NCBI GenBank assembly: GCA_031289015.1
Contig: JAITQG010000030.1
Coordinates: forward strand, 1 to 55,597
DNA length: 55,597 nt
Direction: 5' to 3'
Origin: Lactobacillaceae bacterium
GTDB taxonomy: Bacteria > Bacillota > Bacilli > Lactobacillales > Lactobacillaceae
The notes beneath the pieces were generated by a model. It worked only from the letters and a program-made list of their open reading frames with translations. It had not been told where the DNA came from and searched no databases. Positions 27,749 through 38,128 of this stretch are shown in pieces. Position 1 is the first letter of the stretch, and each line of letters opens with the position of its first letter. A program made the translations under genes and the position numbers.

Positions 27749-28057
27749 ATGGCAAATAAGAAGATCCGTATCCGCTTAAAGGCATACGAACACAAAATCA
27801 TCGATGCATCTGCAGAGAAGATCGTTGAAACGGCAAAGCGTACAGGTGCTGAAATTTCAGGACCTATCCCATTGCCAACAGAACGTACTTTGTACACTGT
27901 TTTGCGTTCACCCCACAAGCACAAGGATTCACGTGAACAATTCGAAATGCGCACACACAAGCGTTTGATCGATATTGTTAACCCAACTGCGAAAACAGTT
28001 GATGCCTTGTCAAAGCTTGAATTGCCAAGTGGAGTCGACATCGAAATTAAGTTGTAA
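27749..28057 (+). CDS. rpsJ: 30S ribosomal protein S10
   Basis: 102 residues, full length. S10 sits in the head of the 30S subunit and, as NusE, also joins NusB and NusG in transcription antitermination. The start [19 protein letters not shown] and the later [20 protein letters not shown] loop are typical. The start follows GGAAGGAG. It is the first gene of the S10-spc-alpha cluster, behind a strong promoter and a structured leader. Confidence 0.98.
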   Translation: MANKKIRIRLKAYEHKIIDASAEKIVETAKRTGAEISGPIPLPTERTLYTVLRSPHKHKDSREQFEMRTHKRLIDIVNPTAKTVDALSKLELPSGVDIEIKL

Positions 28058-28142
28058 TTCAATTACAGCTGCCAGTTTTGCCTGATTAAGCATTCGAACT
28101 GATCAAAAATATTTTAGATTTACTAATCAAAAGGAGATAGTC

Positions 28143-28769
28143 ATGACTACTAAGGGTATCTTAGGCCGCAAAGTCGGCATGACTCAGGTATTCACTGACA
28201 ACGGTGAACTTATCCCAGTTACTGTTATTGAAGCTACGCCAAACGTTGTTTTACAAGTTAAGTCTTTGGAAAACGACGGTTACAGCGCAATTCAATTAGG
28301 TTTCTCAGATAAGCGTACGGTTTTGTCAAACAAGCCTGAGCAAGGTCACGTTGCGAAAGCAAACACGACCCCTAAGCGCTACATTCGTGAAATTCGCGAC
28401 GCTGAGGGAGAATATAACGTCGGGGATGAAGTAACGGTTAATGTATTCGCTGAAGGTGAAGCAGTTGACGTTACTGGAATCACAAAGGGTCATGGTTACC
28501 AAGGTAACATCAAGAAGGATGGCCAATCTCGTGGTCCTATGGCGCACGGTTCTCGTTATCACCGTCGACCTGGTTCACTTGGTGCTGTTATCAACCGCGT
28601 CTTCAAGGGTAAGAAATTGCCTGGACGCATGGGTAACCACAAGCGCACAGTTCAAAACTTGCAAGTTGTACGTGTTGACGTTGAAAACAACGTTATCTTG
28701 GTTAAGGGAAATGTTCCTGGAGCCAACAAGTCACTTGTTACAGTTAAGAACTCAATTAAAGCTAAATAA
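28143..28769 (+). CDS. rplC: 50S ribosomal protein L3
   Basis: 208 residues. One of the first proteins to bind 23S rRNA; its long central extension reaches toward the peptidyl transferase centre. [13 protein letters not shown] at the start and [13 protein letters not shown] in the extension are diagnostic. The ribosome site is AAAGGAGA. An 85-base spacer after rpsJ carries no gene. Confidence 0.98.
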   Translation: MTTKGILGRKVGMTQVFTDNGELIPVTVIEATPNVVLQVKSLENDGYSAIQLGFSDKRTVLSNKPEQGHVAKANTTPKRYIREIRDAEGEYNVGDEVTVNVFAEGEAVDVTGITKGHGYQGNIKKDGQSRGPMAHGSRYHRRPGSLGAVINRVFKGKKLPGRMGNHKRTVQNLQVVRVDVENNVILVKGNVPGANKSLVTVKNSIKAK

Positions 28770-28793
28770 TAGGGACGAAGGGAGGATATAAAC

Positions 28794-29417
28794 ATGACTA
28801 AAGTTGCTTTGTTTAAGCAAGATGGTTCACAAGCTGGCGAAGTTGAATTGAATGATTCAATTTTCGGTATCGAACCAAACAACAATGTCATTACGGACGC
28901 CGTTTTGATGCAACGTGCATCATTGCGTCAAGGAACACACGCCGTCAAGAACCGTTCAGCGGTTCGTGGTGGTGGAAAGAAGCCTTGGCGTCAAAAGGGT
29001 ACTGGACGTGCTCGTCAAGGTTCAATCCGTAGCCCACAATGGCGTGGTGGTGGTATCGTCTTCGGACCTACTCCACGTTCATATGCCTACAAGTTGCCTA
29101 AAAAGGTTTACCGGTTGGCATTGAAGTCAGTGTTGTCACAAAAGGTTTTGGATTCTTCTTTGGTAATCGTCGATGCATTGTCATTTGACGCCCCAAAGAC
29201 TAAGGAATTCAAGGAAGTTTTGAACAACCTGAATGTTAATGAAAAGACATTGGTTGTCGTCGACGATAACAATACAAACGCAGCATTGTCAGCTCGTAAC
29301 ATCGAAAATGTTACAGTTATGACTGCTAAGGGTGTTAACGTTCTCGACGTGATCAATAACGATAAGTTGGTTGTAGTACAATCAGCTTTGGCACAAGTTG
29401 AGGAGGTTTTGGCATAA
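28794..29417 (+). CDS. rplD: 50S ribosomal protein L4
   Basis: 207 residues. L4 lines the nascent peptide exit tunnel through its extended loop, seen here as [16 protein letters not shown] followed by PQWRGGG. In E. coli, L4 represses its own operon through the S10 leader; a leader also exists here, but its ligand is untested. Its stop overlaps the rplW start by one base. Confidence 0.98.
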   Translation: MTKVALFKQDGSQAGEVELNDSIFGIEPNNNVITDAVLMQRASLRQGTHAVKNRSAVRGGGKKPWRQKGTGRARQGSIRSPQWRGGGIVFGPTPRSYAYKLPKKVYRLALKSVLSQKVLDSSLVIVDALSFDAPKTKEFKEVLNNLNVNEKTLVVVDDNNTNAALSARNIENVTVMTAKGVNVLDVINNDKLVVVQSALAQVEEVLA

Positions 29418-29704
29418 TGGACGCACGTGATATCATTTTGCGCCCGATCATCACTGAACAAACGATGAGCGTTTTGGATGAAAAGCGCTACACGTTTGAA
29501 GTTGATGTTCGTGCTACTAAGCCACAAATCAAGCGTGCAATTGAAGAAATTTTCGACGTTAAAATCGAAAAGATCAACACTGCAAACGTACGTGGTAAGT
29601 TGAAGCGTCAAGGACGTTTCGCTGGTTACACTAAGAAGCGTAAGAAGGCAATTGTTAAATTGACTGCCGCTTCACAGGACATTCAATTGTTCAACGAAAA
29701 CTAA
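29417..29704 (+). CDS. rplW: 50S ribosomal protein L23
   Basis: 95 residues. L23 is at the tunnel exit and is the docking site for trigger factor and SRP. The motif [14 protein letters not shown] near the N-terminus and the tunnel loop with [18 protein letters not shown] are present. Translation is coupled to rplD by a one-base overlap, TAATG. Confidence 0.97.
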   Translation: MDARDIILRPIITEQTMSVLDEKRYTFEVDVRATKPQIKRAIEEIFDVKIEKINTANVRGKLKRQGRFAGYTKKRKKAIVKLTAASQDIQLFNEN

Positions 29705-29721
29705 TATAGGAGGAAATTAGC

Positions 29722-30555
29722 GTGGCTATCAAGAAGTATAAGCCAACCTCTAACGGTCGTCGTAACATGACTAGCTCAGACTTTGCTGAGATTACAAAGA
29801 CGACGCCCGAAAAGAGCTTGTTGGAATCAAAGTCAAACACTGGTGCCCGTAACTCTTACGGACACATGACAGTTCGTCACCGTGGTGGTGGACACAAGCG
29901 TCAATATCGTATCATCGACTTTAAGCGTATCAAGGATAATGTATCAGCTAAGGTTACTGCGATCGAATATGATCCAAACCGGACTGCCAACATTGCGTTG
30001 TTACAATATACCGATGGAACAAAAGCCTATATCTTGGCGCCTAAGGGATTAGAAGTTGGAATGATTGTCCAATCTGGTCCTGAAGCCGATATCAAGATCG
30101 GTAACGCTTTGCCATTATCAAACATTCCTGATGGAACTCAAGTGCACAACATCGAGTTGAAGCCTGGTAAGGGTGGGCAATTAGCCCGTTCAGCTGGTGC
30201 ATCTGCACAATTGTTGGGTAAAGAAGGAAAGTATGTATTGCTTCGCTTGACTTCAGGCGAAGTTCGTATGGTTTTGGCAACCGCTCGTGCCACAGTTGGA
30301 GTTGTTGGAAACGAACAACACTCATTGATCAACTGGGGTAAGGCTGGTCGTCGTCGTTGGAAGGGTCAACGTCCACACGTTCGTGGATCTGTAATGAACC
30401 CTAACGATCACCCGCACGGTGGTGGTGAAGGAAAGGCCCCTGTTGGTCGTCCATCTCCAATGTCACCATGGGGTAAGAAGACTGCTGGTAAGAAGACTCG
30501 TAACGTTAAAGCACGCTCAAGCAAGCTTATCGTTCGTGGTCGCAAGAGCAAGTAA
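29722..30555 (+). CDS. rplB: 50S ribosomal protein L2
   Basis: 277 residues. L2 is essential for subunit joining and peptidyl transfer. It starts at GTG behind TAGGAGGA. The conserved [12 protein letters not shown] segment is near residue 53, and the active-site proximal loop with [15 protein letters not shown] is in the C-terminal part, including the invariant His. It is followed by 54 bases without a gene. Confidence 0.98.
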   Translation: MAIKKYKPTSNGRRNMTSSDFAEITKTTPEKSLLESKSNTGARNSYGHMTVRHRGGGHKRQYRIIDFKRIKDNVSAKVTAIEYDPNRTANIALLQYTDGTKAYILAPKGLEVGMIVQSGPEADIKIGNALPLSNIPDGTQVHNIELKPGKGGQLARSAGASAQLLGKEGKYVLLRLTSGEVRMVLATARATVGVVGNEQHSLINWGKAGRRRWKGQRPHVRGSVMNPNDHPHGGGEGKAPVGRPSPMSPWGKKTAGKKTRNVKARSSKLIVRGRKSK

Positions 30556-30609
30556 TCTAGATAAAACTAGTTTATATATGAAACAAAGCATACGAGAGGA
30601 GACTTCATT

Positions 30610-30891
30610 ATGGGTCGCAGCCTGAAGAAGGGACCATTTGCTGACGCACACTTGTTGAAGAAGGTTGAAGAAGCCAATTCATCAGAAAAGCAAGTTGTCA
30701 TCAAGACATGGTCACGTCGTTCAACGATTTTCCCAAGCTTCATCGGATTGACTTTTGCCGTTTACGATGGTCGTAAGCACGTGCCAGTATTGGTACAAGA
30801 AGACATGGTCGGTCACAAGCTTGGAGAATTCGTCCCTACGCGTACTTATCGTGGTCACGCAGCGGATGATAAAAAGAGCAAGCGTAAGTAA
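30610..30891 (+). CDS. rpsS: 30S ribosomal protein S19
   Basis: 93 residues. S19 forms the top of the 30S head with S13 and touches the A-site finger of 23S r[19 protein letters not shown] and [17 protein letters not shown] are diagnostic. The start follows GAGAGGAG. Confidence 0.98.
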   Translation: MGRSLKKGPFADAHLLKKVEEANSSEKQVVIKTWSRRSTIFPSFIGLTFAVYDGRKHVPVLVQEDMVGHKLGEFVPTRTYRGHAADDKKSKRK

Positions 30892-30908
30892 AACAGGAGG
30901 ACAATACA

Positions 30909-31256
30909 ATGGCTGAACAAATTACGTCAGCACGCGCCACAGCGAAAATCGTTCGTGACGCACCACGTAAGGTCCGCCTAGTGCTTGACCAAATTCGTGG
31001 AAAGCGCGTATCAGAGGCATATGCAATTTTGCAATTTTTGCCAAATACCGCTTCAGAAGATGTTTACAAAGTGTTGAACTCAGCAGTAGCAAATGCTGAG
31101 AACAATTTCTCACTAGATCGCGAAGATTTGGTGGTTGCTGAAACTTTTGCTAACGAAGGACCAACGTTAAAGCGTTTCCGTCCCCGTGCCAAGGGTTCAG
31201 CTTCACCAATCAATAAGCGTACAAGCCACATTACTATTGTGGTAGCAGAAAAGTAA
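30909..31256 (+). CDS. rplV: 50S ribosomal protein L22
   Basis: 115 residues. Its beta-hairpin (about residues 80-100, including [19 protein letters not shown]) narrows the exit tunnel and is a known macrolide-resistance site; no deletion is apparent. The start is behind ACAGGAGG. Normal spacing on both sides. Confidence 0.98.
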   Translation: MAEQITSARATAKIVRDAPRKVRLVLDQIRGKRVSEAYAILQFLPNTASEDVYKVLNSAVANAENNFSLDREDLVVAETFANEGPTLKRFRPRAKGSASPINKRTSHITIVVAEK

Positions 31257-31269
31257 GGAGGATTGAGTC

Positions 31270-31935
31270 ATGGGTCAAAAGATTAACCCAACAGGTATGC
31301 GTGTCGGCATTATCCGTGATTGGGATGCCAAATGGTATGCAAACAAAAAAGACTTCGCTGGCAAGTTGCTTGGCGATATGAAGTTGCGTAAGTATATCGA
31401 GACTAAGTTGGCTGATGCATCAGTTTCACGTGTTGAAATTGAACGTACAGCTAACCGTGTAAACGTCTCAATCCACACTGCAAAGCCAGGTATGGTTATT
31501 GGTAAGGGTGGATCAGAAGTTGATGCATTGCGTGCTAACTTGTCACAATTAGTGGCAAAGGGTGAACGTGTTCACATCAACATCATTGAGATTAAGAAGC
31601 CTGATTTGGACGCCCACTTGGTTGGTGCACAAATTGCTGCTGATTTGGAACGCCGTGTGGCTTTCCGTCGCGCAATGCGTGGTGCTATCCAACGTGCAAT
31701 GCGTGCTGGTGCCAAGGGTATCAAGACACAAGTTGCAGGACGTTTGAACGGAGCTGACATTGCTCGTATTGAGCAATATACTGAGGGTACTGTTCCTTTG
31801 CACACATTGCGTGCAGATATCGACTACTCTTGGGATGAGGCAACTACTACTTACGGTCAACTAGGTGTAAAAACTTGGATTTACCGTGGTGATATCTTGC
31901 CAGAGAAAAAGAATAAGAAGCAAGGAGGCGAGTAA
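31270..31935 (+). CDS. rpsC: 30S ribosomal protein S3
   Basis: 221 residues. S3 guards the mRNA entry channel and contributes to the ribosome's helicase activity. An N-terminal region is followed by a KH domain with [12 protein letters not shown] near residue 76, then the C-terminal domain. [14 protein letters not shown] is the standard start. The ribosome site is AAGGAGGA. Confidence 0.98.
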   Translation: MGQKINPTGMRVGIIRDWDAKWYANKKDFAGKLLGDMKLRKYIETKLADASVSRVEIERTANRVNVSIHTAKPGMVIGKGGSEVDALRANLSQLVAKGERVHINIIEIKKPDLDAHLVGAQIAADLERRVAFRRAMRGAIQRAMRAGAKGIKTQVAGRLNGADIARIEQYTEGTVPLHTLRADIDYSWDEATTTYGQLGVKTWIYRGDILPEKKNKKQGGE

Positions 31936-31937
31936 TC

Positions 31938-32357
31938 ATGTTAGTACCAAAGCGTGTTAAGTGGCGTAAGCCACACCGTGGTCACATGCGTGGCGAAGCT
32001 AAGGGTGGTAAGAGTATTGCATTCGGTGAATACGGATTGCAAGCCACTACATCACACTGGGTTTCAAATCGCCAAATTGAAGCAGCTCGTATTGCAATGA
32101 CGCGTCACATGAAGCGTGGTGGTCAAGTTTGGATTAAGATTTTCCCTGACTTGTCATACACTTCTAAGGGTGTTGGAGTTCGTATGGGTAATGGTAAGGG
32201 TGCACCTGTAGGTTGGGTAGCCCCTGTCAAGCGCGGCAAGGTTATGTTTGAAGTTGCCGGTGTTCCTGAAGACGTAGCTCGTGAAGCCTTGCGCCTTGCA
32301 TCTAACAAGTTGCCAGTTAAGACAAAAATCTTGACTCGCCAAGTGGAGGGTGAATAA
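31938..32357 (+). CDS. rplP: 50S ribosomal protein L16
   Basis: 139 residues. L16 contacts A-site tRNA and is a target of orthosomycin antibiotics. The N-terminal [17 protein letters not shown] and the loop [13 protein letters not shown] are typical. It begins two bases after rpsC behind GGAGGCGA, and its TAA overlaps the rpmC ATG, so translation is coupled on both sides. Confidence 0.98.
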   Translation: MLVPKRVKWRKPHRGHMRGEAKGGKSIAFGEYGLQATTSHWVSNRQIEAARIAMTRHMKRGGQVWIKIFPDLSYTSKGVGVRMGNGKGAPVGWVAPVKRGKVMFEVAGVPEDVAREALRLASNKLPVKTKILTRQVEGE

Positions 32358-32563
32358 TGAAGACCAAGGATTTACAAAATGAAATCAAGGGCCTCAGCAC
32401 AGCTGAGTTGGTGGCCAAGGAAAAGAGCTACAAGGAAGAGTTGTTTAACTTGCGTTTCCAATTAGCTACTGGTCAACTTGAGAACGCGGCTCGTTTGTCA
32501 GAAGTACGTAAGCAAATTGCACGTATCAAGACTTTGATTCGTCAACAAGAATTGAACAAGTAG
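32357..32563 (+). CDS. rpmC: 50S ribosomal protein L29
   Basis: 68 residues, two helices. L29 is near the exit tunnel next to L23. The segment [20 protein letters not shown] is the family signature. It starts inside the rplP stop (TAATG). Confidence 0.97.
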   Translation: MKTKDLQNEIKGLSTAELVAKEKSYKEELFNLRFQLATGQLENAARLSEVRKQIARIKTLIRQQELNK

Positions 32564-32583
32564 TTTAGAGAGAGGAGACCAAG

Positions 32584-32850
32584 ATGACTGAAGCTCGTAA
32601 CGCACGTAAGGTTTACCAAGGCCGTGTTGTTTCAGATAAGATGGATAAGACTATTGCAGTTGCCATTGAAACTTACAAGACACACCCTGTATATGGTAAG
32701 CGTGTTAAGTACACGAAAAAGTTTAAGGCTCACGATGAAAACAACGAAGCTAAAGAAGGTGATATTGTACGCATTATGGAAACGCGTCCAACATCAGCAA
32801 CTAAGCGCTTCCGTTTGGTAGAGATCGTCGAGAAGGCCGTTATTATCTAA
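32584..32850 (+). CDS. rpsQ: 30S ribosomal protein S17
   Basis: 88 residues, OB fold. S17 is an early binder of the 5' domain of 16S r[19 protein letters not shown] and [19 protein letters not shown] are diagnostic. The start follows GAGAGGAG. Confidence 0.97.
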   Translation: MTEARNARKVYQGRVVSDKMDKTIAVAIETYKTHPVYGKRVKYTKKFKAHDENNEAKEGDIVRIMETRPTSATKRFRLVEIVEKAVII

Positions 32851-32894
32851 TCGTTAATCTCGTATTTTACCAATAACGGAAGGAGGACAAAATC

Positions 32895-33263
32895 GTGATT
32901 CAACAAGAGAGTCGTTTAAAAATTGCTGACAACTCTGGAGCACGTGAAATCTTGACTATCAAGGTTTTGGGTGGATCAGGTCGTAAGTTCGCCGGAATCG
33001 GTGACATGATTGTCGCAACTGTTAAGCAAGCTATTCCTGGTGGTACTGTAAAGAAGGGTGACGTCGTTAAGGCTGTTATCGTTCGTACTGTATCAGGAGT
33101 ACACCGTGCAGATGGTTCATACATCAAGTTTGATGAGAACGCTGCAGTTATTGTCAAAGATGATAAGAGTCCAGTAGGAACTCGTATCTTCGGACCTGTT
33201 GCGCGTGAATTGCGTGACAATGATTACATGCGTATTGTGTCATTGGCACCTGAAGTATTGTAA
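32895..33263 (+). CDS. rplN: 50S ribosomal protein L14
   Basis: 122 residues. L14 forms intersubunit bridge B8 with 16S rRNA and binds the silencing factor Rsf[19 protein letters not shown] at the start is diagnostic. It begins at GTG behind GGAAGGAGG. Confidence 0.98.
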   Translation: MIQQESRLKIADNSGAREILTIKVLGGSGRKFAGIGDMIVATVKQAIPGGTVKKGDVVKAVIVRTVSGVHRADGSYIKFDENAAVIVKDDKSPVGTRIFGPVARELRDNDYMRIVSLAPEVL

Positions 33264-33295
33264 TTACCATCACTAAATCAAGGAGGAAGCCTCGC

Positions 33296-33601
33296 ATGTT
33301 TGTGAAGACTGGTGACAAGGTTAAGGTTATCGCCGGCAAGGACAAGGGCAAGGAAGGCGTAGTTGTTAAGACTATCGCAGCCAAGGACCGTGTTGTTGTC
33401 GAAGGTGTGAACATGATTAAAAAGCACCAAAAGCCTAATAACCAATACCCACAAGGTGGAATTATTGAGCTAGAAGCTCCTATCCACGTTTCAAACGTAC
33501 AATTGCTTGACCCTTCAACTAACGAGCCGACTCGTGTTGGCTTTAAGATTGAAGATGGTAAGAAAGTACGCGTATCAAAAAAGTCTGGAACGGCTTTGTA
33601 A
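33296..33601 (+). CDS. rplX: 50S ribosomal protein L24
   Basis: 101 residues with an N-terminal KOW motif ([16 protein letters not shown]). L24 is an assembly initiator that binds the 5' end of 23S rRNA. The start follows AAGGAGGA. Confidence 0.97.
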   Translation: MFVKTGDKVKVIAGKDKGKEGVVVKTIAAKDRVVVEGVNMIKKHQKPNNQYPQGGIIELEAPIHVSNVQLLDPSTNEPTRVGFKIEDGKKVRVSKKSGTAL

Positions 33602-33630
33602 TTTTTAGGTGAAAGGAGGAAATCATTATC

Positions 33631-34173
33631 ATGGCAAGTCGCTTAAAAGAAAAGTATGTTAATGAAGTTCAACCTTCATTGATCGAAAAGTTTAGTTACA
33701 CATCATCTATGCAAGTTCCTAAGGTCGAAAAGATCGTTTTGAACATGGGTGTTGGTGATGCTGTATCAAACTCAAAGAATTTGGATGAAGCAGTTGCTGA
33801 ATTAGAATTGATTGCTGGTCAAAAGCCAGTTATCACTCGCGCCAAGAAGTCAATCGCTGGCTTCCGTTTGCGTGAGGGTATGGCAATCGGAACTAAGGTT
33901 ACTTTGCGTGGTGAACGTATGTACGACTTCTTGTATAAGTTGATCAACGTTTCATTGCCACGTGTTCGTGACTTCCGTGGAGTTTCACCAAAGGCCTTTG
34001 ACGGTCGTGGAAACTACACATTGGGAATTCGTGAACAACTTATTTTCCCAGAAATCGATTACGATCAAGTCAACCGCGTTCGTGGTTTGGACATTGTTAT
34101 CGTAACGACTGCAAACTCTGATGAAGAGTCACGTGAATTGCTTGCCCAATTGGGTATGCCTTTCGCTAAGTAA
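33631..34173 (+). CDS. rplE: 50S ribosomal protein L5
   Basis: 180 residues. L5 anchors 5S rRNA in the central protuberance. The conserved [12 protein letters not shown] and [15 protein letters not shown] segments are present. The start follows AAAGGAGG. Downstream, only 51 bases separate it from rpsH; the S14 gene usually found here is absent. Confidence 0.98.
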   Translation: MASRLKEKYVNEVQPSLIEKFSYTSSMQVPKVEKIVLNMGVGDAVSNSKNLDEAVAELELIAGQKPVITRAKKSIAGFRLREGMAIGTKVTLRGERMYDFLYKLINVSLPRVRDFRGVSPKAFDGRGNYTLGIREQLIFPEIDYDQVNRVRGLDIVIVTTANSDEESRELLAQLGMPFAK

Positions 34174-34224
34174 TCAAAATTAACACACTGTTGATCAGTA
34201 GAAATTTATAAGGAGGCAACATCA

Positions 34225-34623
34225 ATGTCAATGACTGACCCAATTGCAGATTTCTTGACTCGTATTCGTAACGCCAACATGGTTCGTCACGATTCAGTCG
34301 AAGTCCCTGCATCAAAGATCAAGAAGGACATCGCCGAGATCTTGAAGAACGAAGGCTTTGTCCGTGACGTTGAATACATTGATGATGATAAGCAAGGCGT
34401 TATTCGCGTCTTCCTCAAGTATGGTGCTGACAAGCAACGCGTTATCTCTGGTTTGAAGCGTATTTCAAAGCCAGGATTGCGTTCATACGTTAAGGCCGAT
34501 TCATTACCAAAGGTTTTGAACGGTTTGGGAATTGCTATCATCTCAACTTCTGAAGGTGTTATCACCGATAAGGAAGCTCGCGCCAAGAAAATTGGTGGCG
34601 AGGTATTGGCTTACGTTTGGTAA
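34225..34623 (+). CDS. rpsH: 30S ribosomal protein S8
   Basis: 132 residues. S8 binds the central domain of 16S rRNA and, in E. coli, represses the spc operon. [20 protein letters not shown] and the C-terminal [18 protein letters not shown] are diagnostic. The ATG at 34225 follows AAGGAGGC; a second ATG two codons later is possible. Confidence 0.98.
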   Translation: MSMTDPIADFLTRIRNANMVRHDSVEVPASKIKKDIAEILKNEGFVRDVEYIDDDKQGVIRVFLKYGADKQRVISGLKRISKPGLRSYVKADSLPKVLNGLGIAIISTSEGVITDKEARAKKIGGEVLAYVW

Positions 34624-34654
34624 TAATTAAAACTAATAAAGGAGGTATCCTACG

Positions 34655-35191
34655 ATGAGTCGTATTGGTAACAAGATTTTGACTTTACCTGCAGGCGTTG
34701 ATATTAAGCGCGAAGGTGACGTTGTTACTGTTAAGGGACCAAAGGGTGAATTGTCACGTCCAGTCGCATCAGAAATCACATTTTCTGTTGACGGTACTGA
34801 AGTAAAGTTCGAACGTCCTTCTGATGAAGGTCGTATCAAGGCTTTGCACGGTACTACACGTGCCAATGTTGCTAACATGGTTGAGGGTGTCTCAGAAGGC
34901 TTCAGTAAGACTTTGAAGCTTGTCGGTGTTGGTTACCGTGCCGCAAAGCAAGGCAATAAGCTTGTTTTGAACGTCGGTTATTCACACCCAGTTGAATTCG
35001 ATGACCGCGAAGGTTTGTCTGTAGAAGTTCCTGATTCATTGACTATCAATATTTCAGGTATTTCAAAGCAAAAGGTTGGAGACTTAGCTGCTGAGATCCG
35101 TGCCGTACGTTCACCTGAACCTTATAAGGGTAAGGGTATCCGTTACGAAAATGAATACGTTGCACGTAAGGAAGGTAAGACTGGTAAGTAA
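34655..35191 (+). CDS. rplF: 50S ribosomal protein L6
   Basis: 178 residues with two homologous domains. L6 lies near the factor-binding site by the sarcin-ricin loop. [17 protein letters not shown] and the C-terminal [14 protein letters not shown] are typical. The ribosome site AAAGGAGGT is very strong. Confidence 0.98.
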   Translation: MSRIGNKILTLPAGVDIKREGDVVTVKGPKGELSRPVASEITFSVDGTEVKFERPSDEGRIKALHGTTRANVANMVEGVSEGFSKTLKLVGVGYRAAKQGNKLVLNVGYSHPVEFDDREGLSVEVPDSLTINISGISKQKVGDLAAEIRAVRSPEPYKGKGIRYENEYVARKEGKTGK

Positions 35192-35281
35192 TATTAGGCT
35201 TAGTGCTTAATTAAGAGATGCAACGTCTCGATATTTACTTATTGGTATATCTTTCGGATAGATTAAAAGAGGTTACGAACA

Positions 35282-35638
35282 ATGATTACGAAGTCAGACA
35301 AGAATAAGGCACGTCAACGCCGACATGCCCGCGTTCGTGGAAAGATTTCTGGTACTGCAGAGCGCCCACGCTTGAACGTTTACCGTTCTAACAAAAACAT
35401 CTACGCACAATTAATTGATGACGTAGCGGGTGTGACGCTTGCTAGTGCCTCAACTTTGGATGCATCTGTTGAAGCTGCACCAAAGACCGAACAAGCTGGT
35501 AAAGTTGGCGCATTGATTGCTGATCGTGCAAAAGAAGCTAAGATTGAAGATGTTATCTTTGATCGTGGTGGATATTTGTATCATGGTCGTATTAAGGCAT
35601 TGGCCGAAGCAGCTCGTGAAGCTGGTTTGAAGTTCTAA
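35282..35638 (+). CDS. rplR: 50S ribosomal protein L18
   Basis: 118 residues. L18 binds 5S rRNA together with L5. [18 protein letters not shown] and the C-terminal [24 protein letters not shown] are diagnostic. The 90-base spacer before it has a small hairpin (GAGATGCAACGTCTC) and a weaker ribosome site, AGAGG. Confidence 0.98.
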   Translation: MITKSDKNKARQRRHARVRGKISGTAERPRLNVYRSNKNIYAQLIDDVAGVTLASASTLDASVEAAPKTEQAGKVGALIADRAKEAKIEDVIFDRGGYLYHGRIKALAEAAREAGLKF

Positions 35639-35658
35639 GGGAAGGAGGAGAAAAAATC

Positions 35659-36162
35659 ATGGCATATATCGATCCTAAAACACTTGGTGAGCTCGAAGAA
35701 AACGTCGTAGCTATCAATCGTGTTACTAAGGTTGTTAAGGGTGGACGTCGTTTGCGTTTCGCCGCTTTGGTTGTAGTTGGAGACCGTGATGGTCACGTTG
35801 GCTTTGGTACTGGTAAGGCTCAGGAAGTTCCTGAAGCTATCCGTAAGGCAGTTGAAGATGCTAAGCGCAATATCATTGCAGTCCCAACTGTTGGTACAAC
35901 TCTTCCTCATTCTGCATTAGGTATCTTTGGTGGTGGTCGCATCTTATTGAAGCCCGCCACTGAAGGATCTGGAGTAGCCGCTGGTGGTGCTGCTCGTGCC
36001 GTTTTGGAATTGGCTGGAGTAGCCGACGTGTCTGCAAAGTCACTTGGCTCAGCAACACCTATCAACGTCGTACGCGCAACTTTCCAAGCTATTTCAGAAT
36101 TGAAGAACGCTGAAGAAGTTGCTGATTTGCGTCAGGTCTCATTAGAGCACTTGGCAGAATAA
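35659..36162 (+). CDS. rpsE: 30S ribosomal protein S5
   Basis: 167 residues. An N-terminal double-stranded RNA-binding domain ([20 protein letters not shown]) and a C-terminal domain are both present. S5 lines the mRNA entry channel and affects decoding accuracy. The start follows GAAGGAGGA. Confidence 0.98.
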   Translation: MAYIDPKTLGELEENVVAINRVTKVVKGGRRLRFAALVVVGDRDGHVGFGTGKAQEVPEAIRKAVEDAKRNIIAVPTVGTTLPHSALGIFGGGRILLKPATEGSGVAAGGAARAVLELAGVADVSAKSLGSATPINVVRATFQAISELKNAEEVADLRQVSLEHLAE

Positions 36163-36174
36163 GGAGGCAGAATC

Positions 36175-36360
36175 ATGGCTGAACAAGTTAAAGTTACACT
36201 TGTAAAGAGTGCTGCCCACCGTTTGCCAAAGCAACGTGCAATCGTTAAGTCACTTGGTTTGAACCGAGTTTCTTCAACTGTTACGTTGCCTGACAATGAA
36301 GCAACGCGTGGCGCTATTTTCAAGATTGCTCACTTGGTTACTGTTGAAGTAGTTAAGTAA
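36175..36360 (+). CDS. rpmD: 50S ribosomal protein L30
   Basis: 61 residues, the short bacterial form. [23 protein letters not shown] is the usual signature and covers the N-terminal half. The start is behind AAGGAGGC, 12 bases after rpsE. Confidence 0.96.
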   Translation: MAEQVKVTLVKSAAHRLPKQRAIVKSLGLNRVSSTVTLPDNEATRGAIFKIAHLVTVEVVK

Positions 36361-36392
36361 GTACGAAATTGCTTTGAAGGAGGAAAAACCTA

Positions 36393-36827
36393 ATGAAGCT
36401 TAATGAGCTTACAATTGCCGAGGGTGCTCGTAAGGTCCGCAACCGTGTTGGACGTGGAGAATCTTCAGGTAATGGAAAGACTGCTGGTCGTGGTCAAAAG
36501 GGTCAAAAAGCACGTGGAAAAGTACGTTTGGGATTTGAAGGTGGTCAAATGCCTTTGTTCCGTCGTATTCCAAAGCGTGGGTTCACAAATATCAACCGCA
36601 AAGAATATGCAGTTGTTAACTTGGACCAATTGAACCAATTCGACAACGGTACAGAAGTTTCACCAGCATTGTTGATTGAAGCTGGTATCGTTAAGAAGGA
36701 ATTGTCTGGTATTAAGATTTTGGCTAATGGTCAACTTGAAAAGTCTTTGACGATCAAGGCTAACAAGTTCTCAGAAGCTGCCAAGACTGCTATTGAAGCA
36801 GCTGGTGGAAAGATTGAGGAAATCTAA
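36393..36827 (+). CDS. rplO: 50S ribosomal protein L15
   Basis: 144 residues. A long basic glycine-rich N-terminal arm ([19 protein letters not shown] and on) threads into 23S rRNA, followed by a globular C-terminal domain. The start follows GAAGGAGG. Its TAA overlaps the secY ATG. Confidence 0.98.
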   Translation: MKLNELTIAEGARKVRNRVGRGESSGNGKTAGRGQKGQKARGKVRLGFEGGQMPLFRRIPKRGFTNINRKEYAVVNLDQLNQFDNGTEVSPALLIEAGIVKKELSGIKILANGQLEKSLTIKANKFSEAAKTAIEAAGGKIEEI

Positions 36828-38128
36828 TGCTAACAACCGTGCTCAACTCACTTAAAGAAAAAGACATCCGTAAAAAGTTGCTCTTCACTTTGATGATTTT
36901 GATTGTTTACCGTTTAGGTGCGTATATTACTATTCCAGGAATTAATCCTGCCGCACTTACAGAGGTTGCAAGTTCAGGGCTCGGCAGCATTTTGAATATG
37001 TTTAGCGGTGGTGGGCTAACTAATTACTCATTGTTTGCAATGGGTGTGTCACCATACGTTACTGCTCAAATCGTGGTTCAACTCCTGCAAATGGATATTG
37101 TTCCGCGATTTGTCGAATGGTCAAAGCAGGGTGAAGTTGGTCGACGTAAGTTGAATCAAGTTACTCGCTATTTGACTATTGTCCTAGCTTTTGTACAGTC
37201 AATTGGTATTACAGCTGGGTTCAATCAATTGAGTCAGGTTAAGTTGGTTCAAACGCCTAACGTCCAGACTTATGTATTGATTGGATTTATCTTGACATCT
37301 GGAACCATGTTCGCTGTTTGGCTCGGTGAAATGATCACTGAGCGCGGACTTGGTCAAGGAGTCTCAATGTTGATCTTTGCAGGTATCATTGCGCGCGTAC
37401 CTGCTGGAATTTATAAACTTATCCAAGAAAATATTTTCCAAAGTGATGAACCTACACGTGGAATTGCATTTGTTCTTGGATTGATGCTGATTTTCCTTTT
37501 GGTAATCGCATTTGTTACTTGGTTTAACCAAGCAATTCGTAAAATTCCAATGCAATACACACGTCGTTCATCTGGGTCAGGTAACTCATCTTACCTCCCA
37601 TTGAAGATCAACGTCGCTGGGGTTATCCCAGTTATCTTCGCGTCATCTTTGTTGGTTACACCACAAACTATTTTGCAAGCATTTGCAACAAAGTTTGCTG
37701 ACGCGAGTTGGTATACTACTATGATGAAGTGGCTTTCAATGCAAACCATCGAGGGTGGATTGTTGTACACGATGTTGATCATTGTGTTCACATTCTTCTA
37801 TGCCTTCGTCCAGGTTAATCCTGAAAAGGTTGCTGAAAACCTCCAAAAGCAAGGTAGTTATATTGTTGGTGTTTGGCCTGGGCCAGCAACCGAAAAGTGG
37901 CTTTCGGGTCTCTTGGTTCGCTTGTCTGTAGTCGGCGCCTTGTTCCTTGGTTTCGTTGCCTTAGCACCTATGCTAGCAACACACCTTTTCGGGTTGGATA
38001 ACAACTTGGGAATGTCAGGAACATCTCTCTTGATCGTAATTGGGGTTGCCATCGACTTAATCCGTCAACTTGAAGGATTAATGATGAAGCGCCAGTACGT
38101 AGGATTTATTCATGAAGGAGCAAAGTAA
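36827..38128 (+). CDS. secY: Preprotein translocase subunit SecY
   Basis: 433 residues with ten membrane segments, the channel of the Sec translocon working with SecE (encoded at 53377) and SecA. YRLGAYITIPGINPA in the first segment and the plug region SGGGLTNYSLFAMGVSPYV follow the family. The start is coupled to rplO (TAATG), and adk starts at its final base in the same way. Confidence 0.97.
   Translation: MLTTVLNSLKEKDIRKKLLFTLMILIVYRLGAYITIPGINPAALTEVASSGLGSILNMFSGGGLTNYSLFAMGVSPYVTAQIVVQLLQMDIVPRFVEWSKQGEVGRRKLNQVTRYLTIVLAFVQSIGITAGFNQLSQVKLVQTPNVQTYVLIGFILTSGTMFAVWLGEMITERGLGQGVSMLIFAGIIARVPAGIYKLIQENIFQSDEPTRGIAFVLGLMLIFLLVIAFVTWFNQAIRKIPMQYTRRSSGSGNSSYLPLKINVAGVIPVIFASSLLVTPQTILQAFATKFADASWYTTMMKWLSMQTIEGGLLYTMLIIVFTFFYAFVQVNPEKVAENLQKQGSYIVGVWPGPATEKWLSGLLVRLSVVGALFLGFVALAPMLATHLFGLDNNLGMSGTSLLIVIGVAIDLIRQLEGLMMKRQYVGFIHEGAK

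Noticed and set aside
27610-27759. 49-codon frame in the S10 leader as a gene
   Set aside because: No Shine-Dalgarno, no recognisable protein, and the bases take part in predicted RNA stems. Listed only as a finding.
29108-29611. Long antisense frame across rplD-rplW
   Set aside because: It is a shadow of codon bias in highly expressed r-protein genes, with no ribosome site and no protein similarity.
34174-34224. Hidden short S14 gene between rplE and rpsH
   Set aside because: The 51 bases are too short and carry no CxxC-type coding pattern.
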